Shown: positions 16,204-25,200, counted from the stretch's first letter. The stretch: DNA of 38,658 bases from Sediminibacterium sp. (GCA_028687975.1 JAQTZD010000018.1:1-38658), one strand, 5' to 3'. The notes: generated by a model from the sequence alone, not told the origin. Made by a program: numbers and translations.

Positions 16204-17721
16204 TTAGTCAACCGGTGAATCAATTGTGTTATTAAAATTCAGATAAAATATGGTCCCTTTTCCATGTGTGCTTCTCAATTGAACAATACCGTTGTTGAGA
16301 CCGATAAAATATTTTACAATCATCAGCCCTACTCCTGTTCCTACAATATCTCCCACGTTGGACCCCCTGATAAATGCATTGAACATTTTATCACGGTCTT
16401 CGGGCGGTATACCAATTCCCTGGTCTGCAATCAGGATACTCCAGGTCCCCTTTCTTAGCGTCACCTTTACCTTCGGCGCCGGTGTTCCCTCAGAATACTT
16501 GAATGCATTATCGATCAGGTTGGTCAGGATATGTTTCAGCTGAATGGGGTCTATCCACACCGGATCGTTGTTTCCGCTAAAACTGTATACCAGGTTGCGG
16601 CCGTCTTTCCACGGACAATAATATTCTTTGAACAGCAGCTCCAGCATTTCACGTACCTCAGTTTGTTCTGGCATTGACCGGATGCTTTTTGATTCAATTT
16701 TGCCGACCACCAAAAAGTCGTTCAGCATCTTGGTCATGTTGTCTATCTGATCGGCAATTCTCCGGGTATATTTTTTTGTGAAAGCATTTGGTCCCAAACC
16801 ATACGCTTCCGCAGACTGGTTAATCAGGTCGTTATTGGATTGAATTACTGCCAGCGGCGTTCTTAATTCGTGTGATACAAGGCTTACAAAACTACTTTTC
16901 AGCTGATTCAGCTTGTGCTCTTTTTCAAGGATCTTTTTCAACTCTTCTTCTATCCGGATATGTTCGGTGATATCTGTAAAAAATACCGCCCAGCTTTTGT
17001 CTTCGTTACTGGTATAAAAAAACGGCACAATACTGAATGCCATAATCAGGCGGTGTCCGGTATGGGATTGCATGATTACCTTCAGTTCTTTTGGCGGATC
17101 CGGCTCCTGATCGTTGATGGCCGCGGTAAAAGCCTCCAGAAAACCCTTTTCCCCTTCCTGGAAATACTGGGTAAGCTGATAGGTTTTGACGCCAATTTCG
17201 TCCAGCCATTTTTTGTTGGCAAAAGAAATGGTCAGGTCTCTTTGAACAATCACCACCAACTGGTTCATGCTGTTGACCAGGCGGCGGAATACACCGGCTC
17301 TTTTCTGCATCTCCAGTTCCCTGTGCCGGAGATTGGTTATATCTATGCCATAGCTGATGATTTTATCTACATCCTGGCTTCCGTTTAAAACAGGGAAATA
17401 TCTTCTTAAATAATATATGTTGTTTCCGTCCGGCGCCTCTGTTACTTCTTCAAATTCTACCATTTTCCGCTCTTTCAGTGCGGTAGTAAAATGTTTTCTC
17501 CTTTGTTCAGCAATATCTTTAGGGTAATCATTGAGTTCCAGGTACTCATAATCGGTTTTTCCAATGACCCATTCTCTGATGTACTGCCCCGGAAAGGCCC
17601 TCGTATTTACAAATTCGTACCGGTGCTCTGTGTTGAATATGGCAAAATCGGCAGGTACATTGTTCAGGAGACTTTCATAATAATCTTTCTGCTCTTCCAA
17701 GATTTTTTTAAAAGCATCCAT
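16204..17721 (-). CDS. PAS-domain sensor histidine kinase
   Basis: A 505-residue cytoplasmic kinase without membrane spans. PAS domain 1 covers about residues 10-130 (EHRYEFVNTRAFPGQYI through DIT), PAS domain 2 about 140-255 (LTISFANKKWLDEIG through FFTDITEH), followed by a coiled linker. HisKA has SFVSLVSHELRTPLAVIQ with the phosphorylated His284. HATPase has NLIDNAFKYSEG near 401-411, ADQGIGIPPEDRDKMF and GTGVGLMIVKYFI. It should sense a soluble signal and pass phosphate to the AraC-type regulator starting 10 bases downstream. No -7 element was evident in the 285-base divergent gap upstream. Confidence 0.95.
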   Translation of the reverse strand: MDAFKKILEEQKDYYESLLNNVPADFAIFNTEHRYEFVNTRAFPGQYIREWVIGKTDYEYLELNDYPKDIAEQRRKHFTTALKERKMVEFEEVTEAPDGNNIYYLRRYFPVLNGSQDVDKIISYGIDITNLRHRELEMQKRAGVFRRLVNSMNQLVVIVQRDLTISFANKKWLDEIGVKTYQLTQYFQEGEKGFLEAFTAAINDQEPDPPKELKVIMQSHTGHRLIMAFSIVPFFYTSNEDKSWAVFFTDITEHIRIEEELKKILEKEHKLNQLKSSFVSLVSHELRTPLAVIQSNNDLINQSAEAYGLGPNAFTKKYTRRIADQIDNMTKMLNDFLVVGKIESKSIRSMPEQTEVREMLELLFKEYYCPWKDGRNLVYSFSGNNDPVWIDPIQLKHILTNLIDNAFKYSEGTPAPKVKVTLRKGTWSILIADQGIGIPPEDRDKMFNAFIRGSNVGDIVGTGVGLMIVKYFIGLNNGIVQLRSTHGKGTIFYLNFNNTIDSPVD

Positions 17722-18006
17722 TTTATAAAATATTCATCATTTGATTCTCTTGTAACGAATAATTGACAAAAACAGGCCGATTATTTGCCACCACAGCACC
17801 GTTCATGACCCCCTAAATGTAGTGATTAAAATGCATCCTGCATACTAGAAATGCGGTAAACAGGGCCTTTCAACCGAAACACCCTCTGGGGAAACCAGCG
17901 ATTTATTATAAAAAATCCCAATGATTAATAATTGATATACTCTGCGGACTGGCAGAAACCTCCCCGGATTTATTCGCAGGAGCTTTGTGGTATAAAAATC
18001 AGGGTC
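17722..18006. other. Divergent intergenic region between kinase operon and barrel gene
   Basis: A 285-base gap between the kinase (-) and barrel gene (+) starts. I see no exact TAnnTTTG in either direction, only a degenerate GAGCTTTG at about 17980-17987, roughly 20 bases before the 18007 ATG, and no clear stem-loop or repeat. The small open frames crossing it look like noise. Confidence 0.4.
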
Positions 18007-18861
18007 ATGAAAACCACTTTGCTTAAACCCGTTCTTGCCTCCATCATTGCGCTGCATATTTTCAGCATGGGAATGGCGCAATCTGTAAAACTGGGCGTTG
18101 GCACAGGTGTCAGCGCTTATTTTGGCGATTTAATATATACTCAGGCGTTTTTTCAGCAGGTATCCCCTTCTATGAGTGCCGATTTGAGTGTGGATCTCAG
18201 TTCCCGGTTCAGGGCCAGACTGAATGTGGCCTATGTTCCGGTTCAGGGGGATGATAAAAAGTCTGTTTATTGGCCTACCAGAAACCGGAACCTGAATTTC
18301 AAATCTGATGTTTGGGAAGTAAGTACCCTCGCAGAATTCGACCTCTTCAATGCCGAAAACGTAATGGTTACTCCTTACCTTTTTGGAGGTCCCGGTATGT
18401 TTTTCTTCAACCCTACTACTGTAGACAGATTTGGCAATAAAGTTCAACTGAAACAAATCGGAACTCAAGGCCAGGAGGGTACTTTTGCCCTGCTGATGGA
18501 AGGAAAAGGCGCCAGTGCCAAACTCGGAAAAGCCTATAGTACCAGCGAAGTTTGCCTGGTTTCCGGCCTTGGTTTCAGGGTTCAGGTGAACGACCTGATT
18601 TCTGTTGGCGCAGAAGTGGCCTACCGGTTTACCAATACCGACAACCTCGACGACGTGAGTGCCCGTCAGTATCCCGATAAAAACAGCATCAACGAGTATG
18701 CATACCAGCTGGCATTCAGGGGAGATGAATTGAACCCCAATGCAAAACCCGGATTACAGCCAAGAGGAAACCCGGATATCAAAGACAGCTATTATTCTGT
18801 TCAGTTGAGGGTAACTTACAATCTTGGCCTGGGTGGTGGTTCCAGGTACAGAAGATGGTAA
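18007..18861 (+). CDS. Outer-membrane beta-barrel protein (DUF6089/PorG-like)
   Basis: A 284-residue secreted protein beginning at ATG 18007, where a Sec signal starts (residues 1-24, ending MGMAQS). The mature N-terminus VKLGVGTGVSAYFGDLIYTQAFFQ followed by RFRARLNVAYVPVQGDDK and LNFKSDVWEVSTLAEFDLF matches the pattern of DUF6089/PorG-like barrels, in which a GDL motif precedes the strands. Alternating strands continue to a C-terminal YSVQLRVTYNLGLGGGSRY. PorG belongs to the type IX secretion envelope machinery, but other family members are unassigned, so a T9SS role is only a possibility. A longer frame from 17932 is unlikely because its start lacks a signal. GH3 follows at 18944. Confidence 0.75.
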   Translation: MKTTLLKPVLASIIALHIFSMGMAQSVKLGVGTGVSAYFGDLIYTQAFFQQVSPSMSADLSVDLSSRFRARLNVAYVPVQGDDKKSVYWPTRNRNLNFKSDVWEVSTLAEFDLFNAENVMVTPYLFGGPGMFFFNPTTVDRFGNKVQLKQIGTQGQEGTFALLMEGKGASAKLGKAYSTSEVCLVSGLGFRVQVNDLISVGAEVAYRFTNTDNLDDVSARQYPDKNSINEYAYQLAFRGDELNPNAKPGLQPRGNPDIKDSYYSVQLRVTYNLGLGGGSRYRRW

Positions 18862-18943
18862 CCTTGAAGGGTATTTCCGATAGTTGAACCAAATATTGGG
18901 CATTTGTTTTAGCTTCGCTTGTTCTAAACTCGCTCAGCTAACG

Positions 18944-20500
18944 ATGCCCATTATTGATCTGAAACTTCCCAATTCAATCCTCAAAGCACTCCGTTTGCCC
19001 CAGAATAACCTGAGGCGAGACCAGCTCCGGGTATTAAAGAAGCTGCTGAAAAAAGCAAGGTTTACGGCTTTTGGTCAGCAATACCGCTTTGATGAGATCC
19101 TGGTCAGCAAGCACCCGGGTAAGAAATTTCAGGAAATTGTTCCAACCTTTAATTACAATAAAATTTACAGTGAGTGGTGGCATAAAACACTCGAAGGGCA
19201 GTCTGATATCTGCTGGCCTGGTAAAATCAAGTATTATGCCCTGAGCAGTGGCACCAGCGAAGCTGCCAGTAAATATATTCCGATCACCAACGACATACTT
19301 AAAGGCAATAAGATTGTGATGATCAAACAGCTGCTGAGTCTGCGTTCTTATGAAAATATTCCCTATGCCTCTCTTAGCAAGGGCTGGCTTACTTTGGGCG
19401 GAAGTACCGAATTGCAAAAAGGAGCGGGTTACTATGCAGGAGATCTGAGTGGTATTACAGTTAAAAAAGCACCGTTCTGGTTTCAACCTTTTTATAAGCC
19501 CGGCAAGAAAATTGCCAAGCAAAAGGACTGGAACAAAAAAATTGATGAAATCGTAGAAAAGGCGCCTGAATGGGATATCGGTTTTCTGGTAGGTGTACCT
19601 GCCTGGATTCAGATGTGTGTTGAACGCATTGTGGAGCGTTATAAACTGAATAATATCCATGAGCTGTGGCCGAACCTGGCCTTCTTTGTTCATGGCGGTG
19701 TTAGTTTTGAGCCGTACAAAAAGGGGTTTGAAAAAATGTTGGGCAAGCCCATCACTTATATAGAAACCTATCTGGCCAGTGAAGGTTTTATTGCTTACCA
19801 GGACCGGCAAAATTCACCCGGTATGCGCCTGGTGACCAATGAACATATTTTCATGGAGTTTGTGCCCTTCGATGATGTGAATTTCACACCCGATGGAGAC
19901 ATGGTAGAAAAACCACAGGCACTGATGCTCCACGAAGTGGAGGAAGGAAAAGATTATGCGCTCCTGATCAGTACAACTGCAGGTACCTGGCGGTACCTTA
20001 TTGGCGACACCATTCGTTTCATTGACAAAGAAAGGTCGGAAATCATCATCACCGGCAGAACCAAACATTTTCTGAGCCTGGTGGGTGAGCACCTGAGTGT
20101 AGACAATATGAACAGGGCTATCCAAATGGCAGGAGAAAAATTCAATATCTGTATTCCTGAATTTACTGTTGCAGGGGTTCCTTCCGGAAACTTCTTTGCG
20201 CACCAGTGGTATGTAGCCTGTAATGATGCGGTTGATCCGGATCAACTGGCTCAAAGCATTGATGAATTGCTGAAAGAGCTGAACGACGACTATGCTGTTG
20301 AAAGAAAAAGCGCCCTCCGGGAAGTGAAGCTGCAAGTGCTCAGCGAACAGCATTTTATGGATTTTATGAAAATGAAGGGTAAGATCGGAGGTCAGCATAA
20401 ATTCCCCAGGGTACTGAAAGGAAAAATCCTGGAAGATTGGCAGCAGTTTTTAAATACGGTGCCGGCCAACAAAAAGCAATTTGAAAAATCCTCTCATTAA
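18944..20500 (+). CDS. Bacterial GH3 family protein (acyl-acid amido synthetase-like)
   Basis: A 518-residue member of the GH3 family, ATP-dependent enzymes of the adenylating (ANL) superfamily that in plants join carboxylic acids to amino acids. The motif YYALSSGTSEAASKYIPIT near residues 98-115 is the ATP-binding loop; TYIETYLASEGFIAYQ and WRYLIGDTIRFID supply the later conserved motifs, and IIITGRTKHFLSLVGEHLS precedes the C-terminal lid. The ATG at 18944 (MPIIDLKLPNS) is preferred over a TTG at 18884 because it gives the family-like start. In bacteria the substrate is not established. A LysE exporter follows 15 bases later, and mtgA after that. Confidence 0.9.
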   Translation: MPIIDLKLPNSILKALRLPQNNLRRDQLRVLKKLLKKARFTAFGQQYRFDEILVSKHPGKKFQEIVPTFNYNKIYSEWWHKTLEGQSDICWPGKIKYYALSSGTSEAASKYIPITNDILKGNKIVMIKQLLSLRSYENIPYASLSKGWLTLGGSTELQKGAGYYAGDLSGITVKKAPFWFQPFYKPGKKIAKQKDWNKKIDEIVEKAPEWDIGFLVGVPAWIQMCVERIVERYKLNNIHELWPNLAFFVHGGVSFEPYKKGFEKMLGKPITYIETYLASEGFIAYQDRQNSPGMRLVTNEHIFMEFVPFDDVNFTPDGDMVEKPQALMLHEVEEGKDYALLISTTAGTWRYLIGDTIRFIDKERSEIIITGRTKHFLSLVGEHLSVDNMNRAIQMAGEKFNICIPEFTVAGVPSGNFFAHQWYVACNDAVDPDQLAQSIDELLKELNDDYAVERKSALREVKLQVLSEQHFMDFMKMKGKIGGQHKFPRVLKGKILEDWQQFLNTVPANKKQFEKSSH

Positions 20501-20515
20501 CCGATTATTGCACCT

Positions 20516-21184
20516 ATGCTTGCACCTATTTTAAAAGGGTTGGTTTTAGGAGTGCTACTGAGTATTTCTGTAGGGCCGGTGATCTTTGCAATCATAAAGC
20601 AAAGTGTAAACAACGGCCATAAAGCCGGGTATGTTTTTGTTGCCGGTGTATCTGCCAGTGATATATCTCTGGTGCTGTTCTGTAATTTTTTTACTTCCCT
20701 TTTTACTGCCGCACTCAACCATACCACAGCGATTGCCGTCACCGGCAGTATTTTTCTGGTAGCGGTTGGTGTATACACTTTATTCTTCAAGAAGGTAGTT
20801 ACGAATGAAGAGAATAAGCTGGTGCAAAAAAAATTCAGGAAAAGAGACCTGGCCGGTATTTTTATGGCAGGATACCTGATGAACACCCTGAACCCAGGTG
20901 TTTTTCTGTTTTGGTTTGCCTGGACTGCTGCCATTATGGGCGACGCAGCTACTACACCCAATCCGGCTCAGTATAAGTTCATTGTGTTTGCCATCTGCCT
21001 TGTTTTTGTATTATTGAGCGATATCTTGAAAGTGGCGCTTGCCGGAAAACTTCGGACCAAGCTGACGCCTAAAAACCTCCATTATATTAATATTGTTTCA
21101 GGAATCATACTCATTGGTTTTGGCGTTGCCCTTTGCTGGGGTGTGCTGAATTTTGGTCATGTCATCAATCAAAAACCAGCCTGA
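20516..21184 (+). CDS. LysE/RhtB-family exporter
   Basis: A 222-residue inner-membrane transporter of the LysE superfamily, which exports amino acids or derivatives. It opens with the signature VLGVLLSISVGPVIFAIIKQSVNNGHKAG (family GPDxxxVxxxxxxxG-type loop), and about six membrane spans can be followed, including FVAGVSASDISLVLFCNFF, AITGSIFLVAVGVYTLFF, GIFMAGYLMNTLNPGVFLFWFAW and IVSGIILIGFGVALCWGVL. It begins 15 bases after the GH3 stop and overlaps or abuts mtgA, so the three are one transcription unit. The substrate is not determined; adjacency to GH3 raises the idea of exporting amino acid conjugates, which is inference. Confidence 0.92.
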   Translation: MLAPILKGLVLGVLLSISVGPVIFAIIKQSVNNGHKAGYVFVAGVSASDISLVLFCNFFTSLFTAALNHTTAIAVTGSIFLVAVGVYTLFFKKVVTNEENKLVQKKFRKRDLAGIFMAGYLMNTLNPGVFLFWFAWTAAIMGDAATTPNPAQYKFIVFAICLVFVLLSDILKVALAGKLRTKLTPKNLHYINIVSGIILIGFGVALCWGVLNFGHVINQKPA

Positions 21185-21191
21185 TCTTTTT

Positions 21192-21917
21192 ATGAAAAAA
21201 AAACCGACAGGCTTTTTCGGCAGGATCTGGTGGTGGACCAAGCGAGTGGCCCTGATTTTATTTTGTTCTTCCCTGTTGTATATCACAGTAACCAGGTGGG
21301 TTATGCCCCCGGTTACGGTAACCCAGCTGGCCAACACTTTCGGATATGGACTGAAGCGGGATTATGTTCGTTGGAATGAAATTGGTTATGCTGCAAAACT
21401 GGCTGCCATTGCGAGTGAAGACCAGGCGTTTACCGATCACGGTGGATTCGACTGGGATGCAATTGAGAAGAGCCTGAAGCCTAAAAAGAAGGGGAAGAAA
21501 ACCAGGATACCATTGGGCGGCGGTGCCAGTACCATTACCCAGCAAACGGCTAAAAATGTTTTCCTCTGGCAGGGTGGCAGCATCACCAAATTCATCCGGA
21601 AGGTTCCGGAGCTGTATTTTACCAAAATGATCGAATGGATTTGGGGAAAGCAAAGAATACTGGAGGTTTACCTGAATGTAATTGAAATGGGTCCGGGCAT
21701 TTTTGGTATTGAGGCAGCCGCACAGCATTATTTTAAAAAACCATCCAAACAATTGACCAGGGCCGAAGCTGCCATGATCATTTCCTGTTTACCGAACCCC
21801 AAGAAATTTTCTGTAAAACCCATGAGTAGAAGGGTTTCCTGGCGTTATCCGCAAATTCTGCAGCAGATGCGCAACATAGAAGACGATGAAGACATTAGGG
21901 CTTTGTTAAAGCAATAA
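21192..21917 (+). CDS. mtgA: Monofunctional peptidoglycan glycosyltransferase
   Basis: A GT51 enzyme that polymerises lipid II into glycan strands outside the cytoplasmic membrane. From ATG 21192 it is 241 residues, the usual MtgA length, with a short basic N-terminus and one membrane anchor at about residues 16-36. Catalytic Glu76 lies in IASEDQAFTDHGGFDW; GGGASTITQQTAKNVFLW, KQRILEVYLNVIEMGPGIFGIEAAAQHYF and LTRAEAAMIISCLPNP complete the family motifs. An in-frame ATG at 21159 would overlap lysE by 26 bases and add 11 residues; either start is possible. The gene converges on the nucleoside kinase gene with a nine-base gap. Confidence 0.95.
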   Translation: MKKKPTGFFGRIWWWTKRVALILFCSSLLYITVTRWVMPPVTVTQLANTFGYGLKRDYVRWNEIGYAAKLAAIASEDQAFTDHGGFDWDAIEKSLKPKKKGKKTRIPLGGGASTITQQTAKNVFLWQGGSITKFIRKVPELYFTKMIEWIWGKQRILEVYLNVIEMGPGIFGIEAAAQHYFKKPSKQLTRAEAAMIISCLPNPKKFSVKPMSRRVSWRYPQILQQMRNIEDDEDIRALLKQ

Positions 21918-21926
21918 TACGGGTAA

Positions 21927-22469
21927 TCAACCCAACTGATCCACTGCTTTAATGGCTAATGCCAGCCGCTCTTCATAATTGCCACTGATCAATACCCACG
22001 GGGTATTCTGGTTAATCAGTAAATCTTTATAGATCCGGAACAGTTCCTGTCTTGGTTTTTCATCGGGATATTCTCTCAGCTCGTCCTTTACCCAGGGGAG
22101 ATCAACATTACAAAGTAGATAGAGATCGTATTTTCTTTCCGCAATAGCATCCAGAATAAAGAAATCACATTCTCCGAAAACATATTCACTCCATACTTTC
22201 ATTACATACATATCAGTGTCTATAAAAAGCAGGGGTGTGGCAGCTATATCAGATTGTATTTTATGGCTGATCTCCTCTTCCAGGGCCAGTTGGCCTTTGG
22301 CAATTGCCAGTAAATCGCTTGCGTTGTAATCTGTTCCGTTTGTCAGGAGATATTCACGGGCAAACTCACTGCACCATTCCGTTTGATAATGCTGTGCCAG
22401 CAATTCACATAAAGTACTTTTTCCGGTAGACTCCGGGCCTATAACAACAATCTTTTTAATTGGACGCAT
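21927..22469 (-). CDS. NadR-type ribosylnicotinamide kinase (kinase domain only)
   Basis: A 180-residue P-loop ATPase resembling the C-terminal kinase domain of NadR, which phosphorylates nicotinamide riboside to NMN. Walker A is VVIGPESTGKSTL (residues 8-20), CSEFAREYLLTNG follows, and FIDTDMYVMKVWSEY and LYLLCNVDLPWVKDELREYPD match the NadR-type substrate-binding region. The NMN adenylyltransferase and repressor domains of full-length NadR are absent; this is only the kinase. It overlaps pnuC by 14 bases, so uptake and phosphorylation of the nucleoside are translationally coupled. The kinase could be annotated simply as an AAA family ATPase; the pnuC context supports the NR-kinase reading. 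Confidence 0.88.
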   Translation of the reverse strand: MRPIKKIVVIGPESTGKSTLCELLAQHYQTEWCSEFAREYLLTNGTDYNASDLLAIAKGQLALEEEISHKIQSDIAATPLLFIDTDMYVMKVWSEYVFGECDFFILDAIAERKYDLYLLCNVDLPWVKDELREYPDEKPRQELFRIYKDLLINQNTPWVLISGNYEERLALAIKAVDQLG

Positions 22470-23088
22470 GTTTGGCTTTTTTGTGCCAGCTGATCCAACC
22501 GGCTATAGCAAGGAGTAAGAGTACCATGAATTGTACACTGGTAAATACATAACCCTTAATGAAGTATAACGGTATTGATGTAATATTTGTTGCTATCCAC
22601 CAAATCCAGCTCTCCACTTTTTTTCTGGCCATGAGCCACATGCCCGTGTAAGCGGTTGCACTGGCTAATGCATCTGCCCAGGGAATGGCTTCCGGTGCAA
22701 AAGACTGTTTGAGCCAGATAAGTGCAGCAAATATCCCCAGGTAGCAAACAACAAAAAACAAAAGTTGCTGTAACCAATCCTTTGCATTGCTTTGGGTAAT
22801 CTGCAATACTGCCTGGTGTTTTTCCTGATCTTTTTTAGACCAAAGCACCCAGCCATAAATGCTTACTATGGTATAATAAATGTTCACACTGGCTTCACCG
22901 TACAGGTGACCCTTTATGCTCAGGTAGATATAGATAATTGTATTGATCAGACCAACGGGGTATACCAGAATATTTTCTTTTCTGCTGAACCATACACTGG
23001 CAATACCAGACAGTACCGCTATAAACTCCAGCCACCCTGTTTGCAGCAACCCAAGCATGAACTGATCAAAAACTGAAGATAATTCCAT
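22456..23088 (-). CDS. pnuC: PnuC-family nicotinamide riboside transporter
   Basis: A 210-residue inner-membrane protein with about seven spans, carrying nicotinamide riboside (or in related members thiamine) by facilitated diffusion. Family landmarks include WLEFIAVLSGIASVWFSRKENILVYPVGLINTIIYIYL, GEASVNIYYTIVSIYGWVLW, TAYTGMWLMARKKVESWIWWIATNI and the basic C-terminus WISWHKK. It overlaps the upstream GT-C-like gene by 23 bases and the downstream kinase gene by 14. The downstream NadR-type kinase, which would trap the nucleoside by phosphorylation, argues for nicotinamide riboside rather than thiamine as substrate. Confidence 0.94.
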   Translation of the reverse strand: MELSSVFDQFMLGLLQTGWLEFIAVLSGIASVWFSRKENILVYPVGLINTIIYIYLSIKGHLYGEASVNIYYTIVSIYGWVLWSKKDQEKHQAVLQITQSNAKDWLQQLLFFVVCYLGIFAALIWLKQSFAPEAIPWADALASATAYTGMWLMARKKVESWIWWIATNITSIPLYFIKGYVFTSVQFMVLLLLAIAGWISWHKKAKHASN

Positions 23089-24565
23089 CTTTAAATTGCC
23101 AGGAGGCCTTTATTGGATAATGTTGTTGAATGTATTCGAGTCCGATCAGGTCGGGATTCTCCCCATAAAAAAACCAGATCAGGTAAAAAGACTTGGTTTG
23201 CCGGAAACCACGGATCTCTTCGGGCAGGTCTTTATGCGGTAAAGGAAATGCCCTGATGCCGGATAAAAAAAACAGTGCATCATTGGAATTGGAGAAAATA
23301 GTTGTTCCGGTGAATTCCCCCTCCTTGTTTTTCATATAGGCAATCAGAGCTGATTTTTTCCACTGGTCTTCGGTGTAACCGGGGATTCCTGCATAGGATA
23401 CACCCTCCCAGGTATAGCTGTTGTTGGCATAATGATGTTGTTGTGCATATCCGTATGTTCCCAATACCAGGATCAGCGCCATGGTTTTAACCAGCAGGTG
23501 TTTCCGTTGAATCAGGTAAACCGATCCGGTGGCCAGCAGCAGCAGGATTGGAATATATGCAGGAGCAAGCAACCTGCTGCTGAGGCTTTCGAATCTGGAT
23601 ACCGAAGATATGGTCAGCATGAAAGCTGCATAGATCAGTACAAAGAGCGCAACGATATGCTCTGTTCCGGTAAAATATTGTTGTTGCAGCAAAGTATACA
23701 GTACATATGACAGGGCAATCAATAATATCAGTGCCCCGGCTACAAGTGTCCATACCGGAACGGATTCCGGCAAAGGGAACCAATACCGCAAAACTTCTCC
23801 AACACGGTCCAGGTTTTCTGTTAATGTTCTGGTAGCCTTCTGGCGAACACCGGTAAATGTGCCGGATACCCAATGATTGCGAATCAGGTTCCAGCTGGCC
23901 AGCGAAATACCCGGTATCCCAAATACCAGCAGGTGTTGCAGTTTCTTTTTACCGTGGAGTTGTGCGTTGAATAGAATCAACAACGACCCGGTTATGATCG
24001 TGGTAATACCGGCATAGCGAACAACAAAGACCATGGCGGCTATGATTGCAGCTATGAACAGATCGCGGTACTGCAGGGTGCATAAGTATCTGAGGAATAC
24101 AATAAAAAAAAGCAATACCAGAAACAGGAACAGGGTTTCGGACCAAAGCATGGAATACACTTCGAGCAGCGCAGAACTGGTTGCAAGAAAAAATAGCAGC
24201 AGTAGTTTTGCTGCAGGATGATACGACCGCATTTGCCGGAATATATAACTACTCATAAAGAGCAGACCGGCATAGAGCAGACCATTCAGAACAGGTGCTG
24301 TTTGAATCAGGTTGTTGGGACTGATCAGTTGTACCAGGGCCAGAAATATGGGGTATCCCAGCGGAAACTGTATAAAGGGAAGTTCATTGTAATCCGTAAA
24401 AGAAAACCGATGAACAATATTATCCGCGGTGCTCAGATAAGCTACCGAGTCCGGAGAAATACCAATGCCTCCGTGGCGGGCATAGAGCAGTATCCAGATA
24501 AATACCACAGATGCAGCCAAAAGGGCATCCCAATACCGGTAAATAAAATGATTGAATGGTTTCAT
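23066..24565 (-). CDS. Multispanning membrane protein, GT-C glycosyltransferase-like
   Basis: A 499-residue integral membrane protein with roughly ten hydrophobic spans over residues 12-400 and a soluble C-terminal part. The first external loop carries GISPDSVAYLSTADNI with Asp39, the acidic position typical of GT-C enzymes (ArnT/PMT/RgtA-like) using polyprenyl-phosphate sugars. FPLGYPIFLALVQLI and later LLPAYIPILLLL-like spans follow. The predicted job is transfer of a sugar to an envelope acceptor, but the family is divergent and this rests on the topology and the acidic loop only. It overlaps pnuC by 23 bases and lies 35 bases downstream of nfu, which may be in the same operon. Its association with NAD salvage is unexplained. 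Confidence 0.65.
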   Translation of the reverse strand: MKPFNHFIYRYWDALLAASVVFIWILLYARHGGIGISPDSVAYLSTADNIVHRFSFTDYNELPFIQFPLGYPIFLALVQLISPNNLIQTAPVLNGLLYAGLLFMSSYIFRQMRSYHPAAKLLLLFFLATSSALLEVYSMLWSETLFLFLVLLFFIVFLRYLCTLQYRDLFIAAIIAAMVFVVRYAGITTIITGSLLILFNAQLHGKKKLQHLLVFGIPGISLASWNLIRNHWVSGTFTGVRQKATRTLTENLDRVGEVLRYWFPLPESVPVWTLVAGALILLIALSYVLYTLLQQQYFTGTEHIVALFVLIYAAFMLTISSVSRFESLSSRLLAPAYIPILLLLATGSVYLIQRKHLLVKTMALILVLGTYGYAQQHHYANNSYTWEGVSYAGIPGYTEDQWKKSALIAYMKNKEGEFTGTTIFSNSNDALFFLSGIRAFPLPHKDLPEEIRGFRQTKSFYLIWFFYGENPDLIGLEYIQQHYPIKASWQFKDGIIFSF

Positions 24566-24600
24566 GCCGTTACAGAGGCTGAAAATTAAGCATTTCGTGC

Positions 24601-25200
24601 TTATTCCGCCTCGGCAACTACCTCTTTTACTTCGGGAATCATGCGCTTCATCATGCCTTCAATGCCGGCTTTAAGCGTGATCATGGAAGAAGGACATCCA
24701 CTACAGCTACCCTGAAGCATCAGATTTACAACGCCATCATTGTAACTCTTGAACTGAATGGCGCCACCATCCATTTCCACAGCAGGTTTTACATAGTTTT
24801 CCAGTAGTTCCTTTACTCTTTTTACGATGTCGTCGTCGTCTGCGCTAACCGTATTGCTGGCTTCCTGTTTTACCTTGGCCACCTCTTCGTCGTTCACTAC
24901 TACACTACCATTTTCCAGGTATTGTTTCAGGAATTCTTTAATGGTTGGGATTACATCCTGCCAGTCTTCGGTATCACTTGTTTTGGTCAGCGTAATGAAA
25001 TTACTGGCAATAAAGACGCTCTTTATGAAAGGGAAACTGAATATTTCTTTTGCTAAAGGAGAAGGTCCGGCATAAGATTCATCGGCAAAATCGATGCTTT
25101 TGCCTGGATACAACAGCTTATTGGCCACAAACTTCATGGTTTCTGGATTGGGGGTCATTTCAGTGTAAATGCTGATCACCGGATTGCCTGTTTGTATCAT
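24601..25200 (-). CDS. NifU-domain (Nfu-type) iron-sulfur cluster carrier
   Basis: A 199-residue protein with the Nfu layout. The N-terminal Nfu_N domain (about residues 8-95) opens with IYTEMTPNPETMKFVAN, and the C-terminal NifU domain (about 125-195) has GGAIQFKSYNDGVVNLMLQGSCSGCPSS with the cluster-binding CxxC at Cys166 and Cys169. It would carry a 4Fe-4S cluster to recipient enzymes. The start MIQTGNPVISIYTEM is normal. A TATTTTTG -7 match lies about 40 bases upstream. It is divergent from GH5 and may head the GT-C-pnuC-kinase operon (35-base gap). Confidence 0.95.
   Translation of the reverse strand: MIQTGNPVISIYTEMTPNPETMKFVANKLLYPGKSIDFADESYAGPSPLAKEIFSFPFIKSVFIASNFITLTKTSDTEDWQDVIPTIKEFLKQYLENGSVVVNDEEVAKVKQEASNTVSADDDDIVKRVKELLENYVKPAVEMDGGAIQFKSYNDGVVNLMLQGSCSGCPSSMITLKAGIEGMMKRMIPEVKEVVAEAE

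Noticed and set aside
17722..18006. Candidate riboswitch or small RNA in the 285-base gap
   Set aside because: No recognisable aptamer core, hairpin with T-run, or repeat could be seen.
19034..20398. Two long - strand frames (258 and 194 residues) across GH3
   Set aside because: Antisense shadows of the GH3 gene; no domain or start context supports them.
21911..21940. GGGT/ACCC inverted repeat between mtgA and the kinase gene
   Set aside because: Only a four-base stem with no T-run on either side, too weak to call a terminator.
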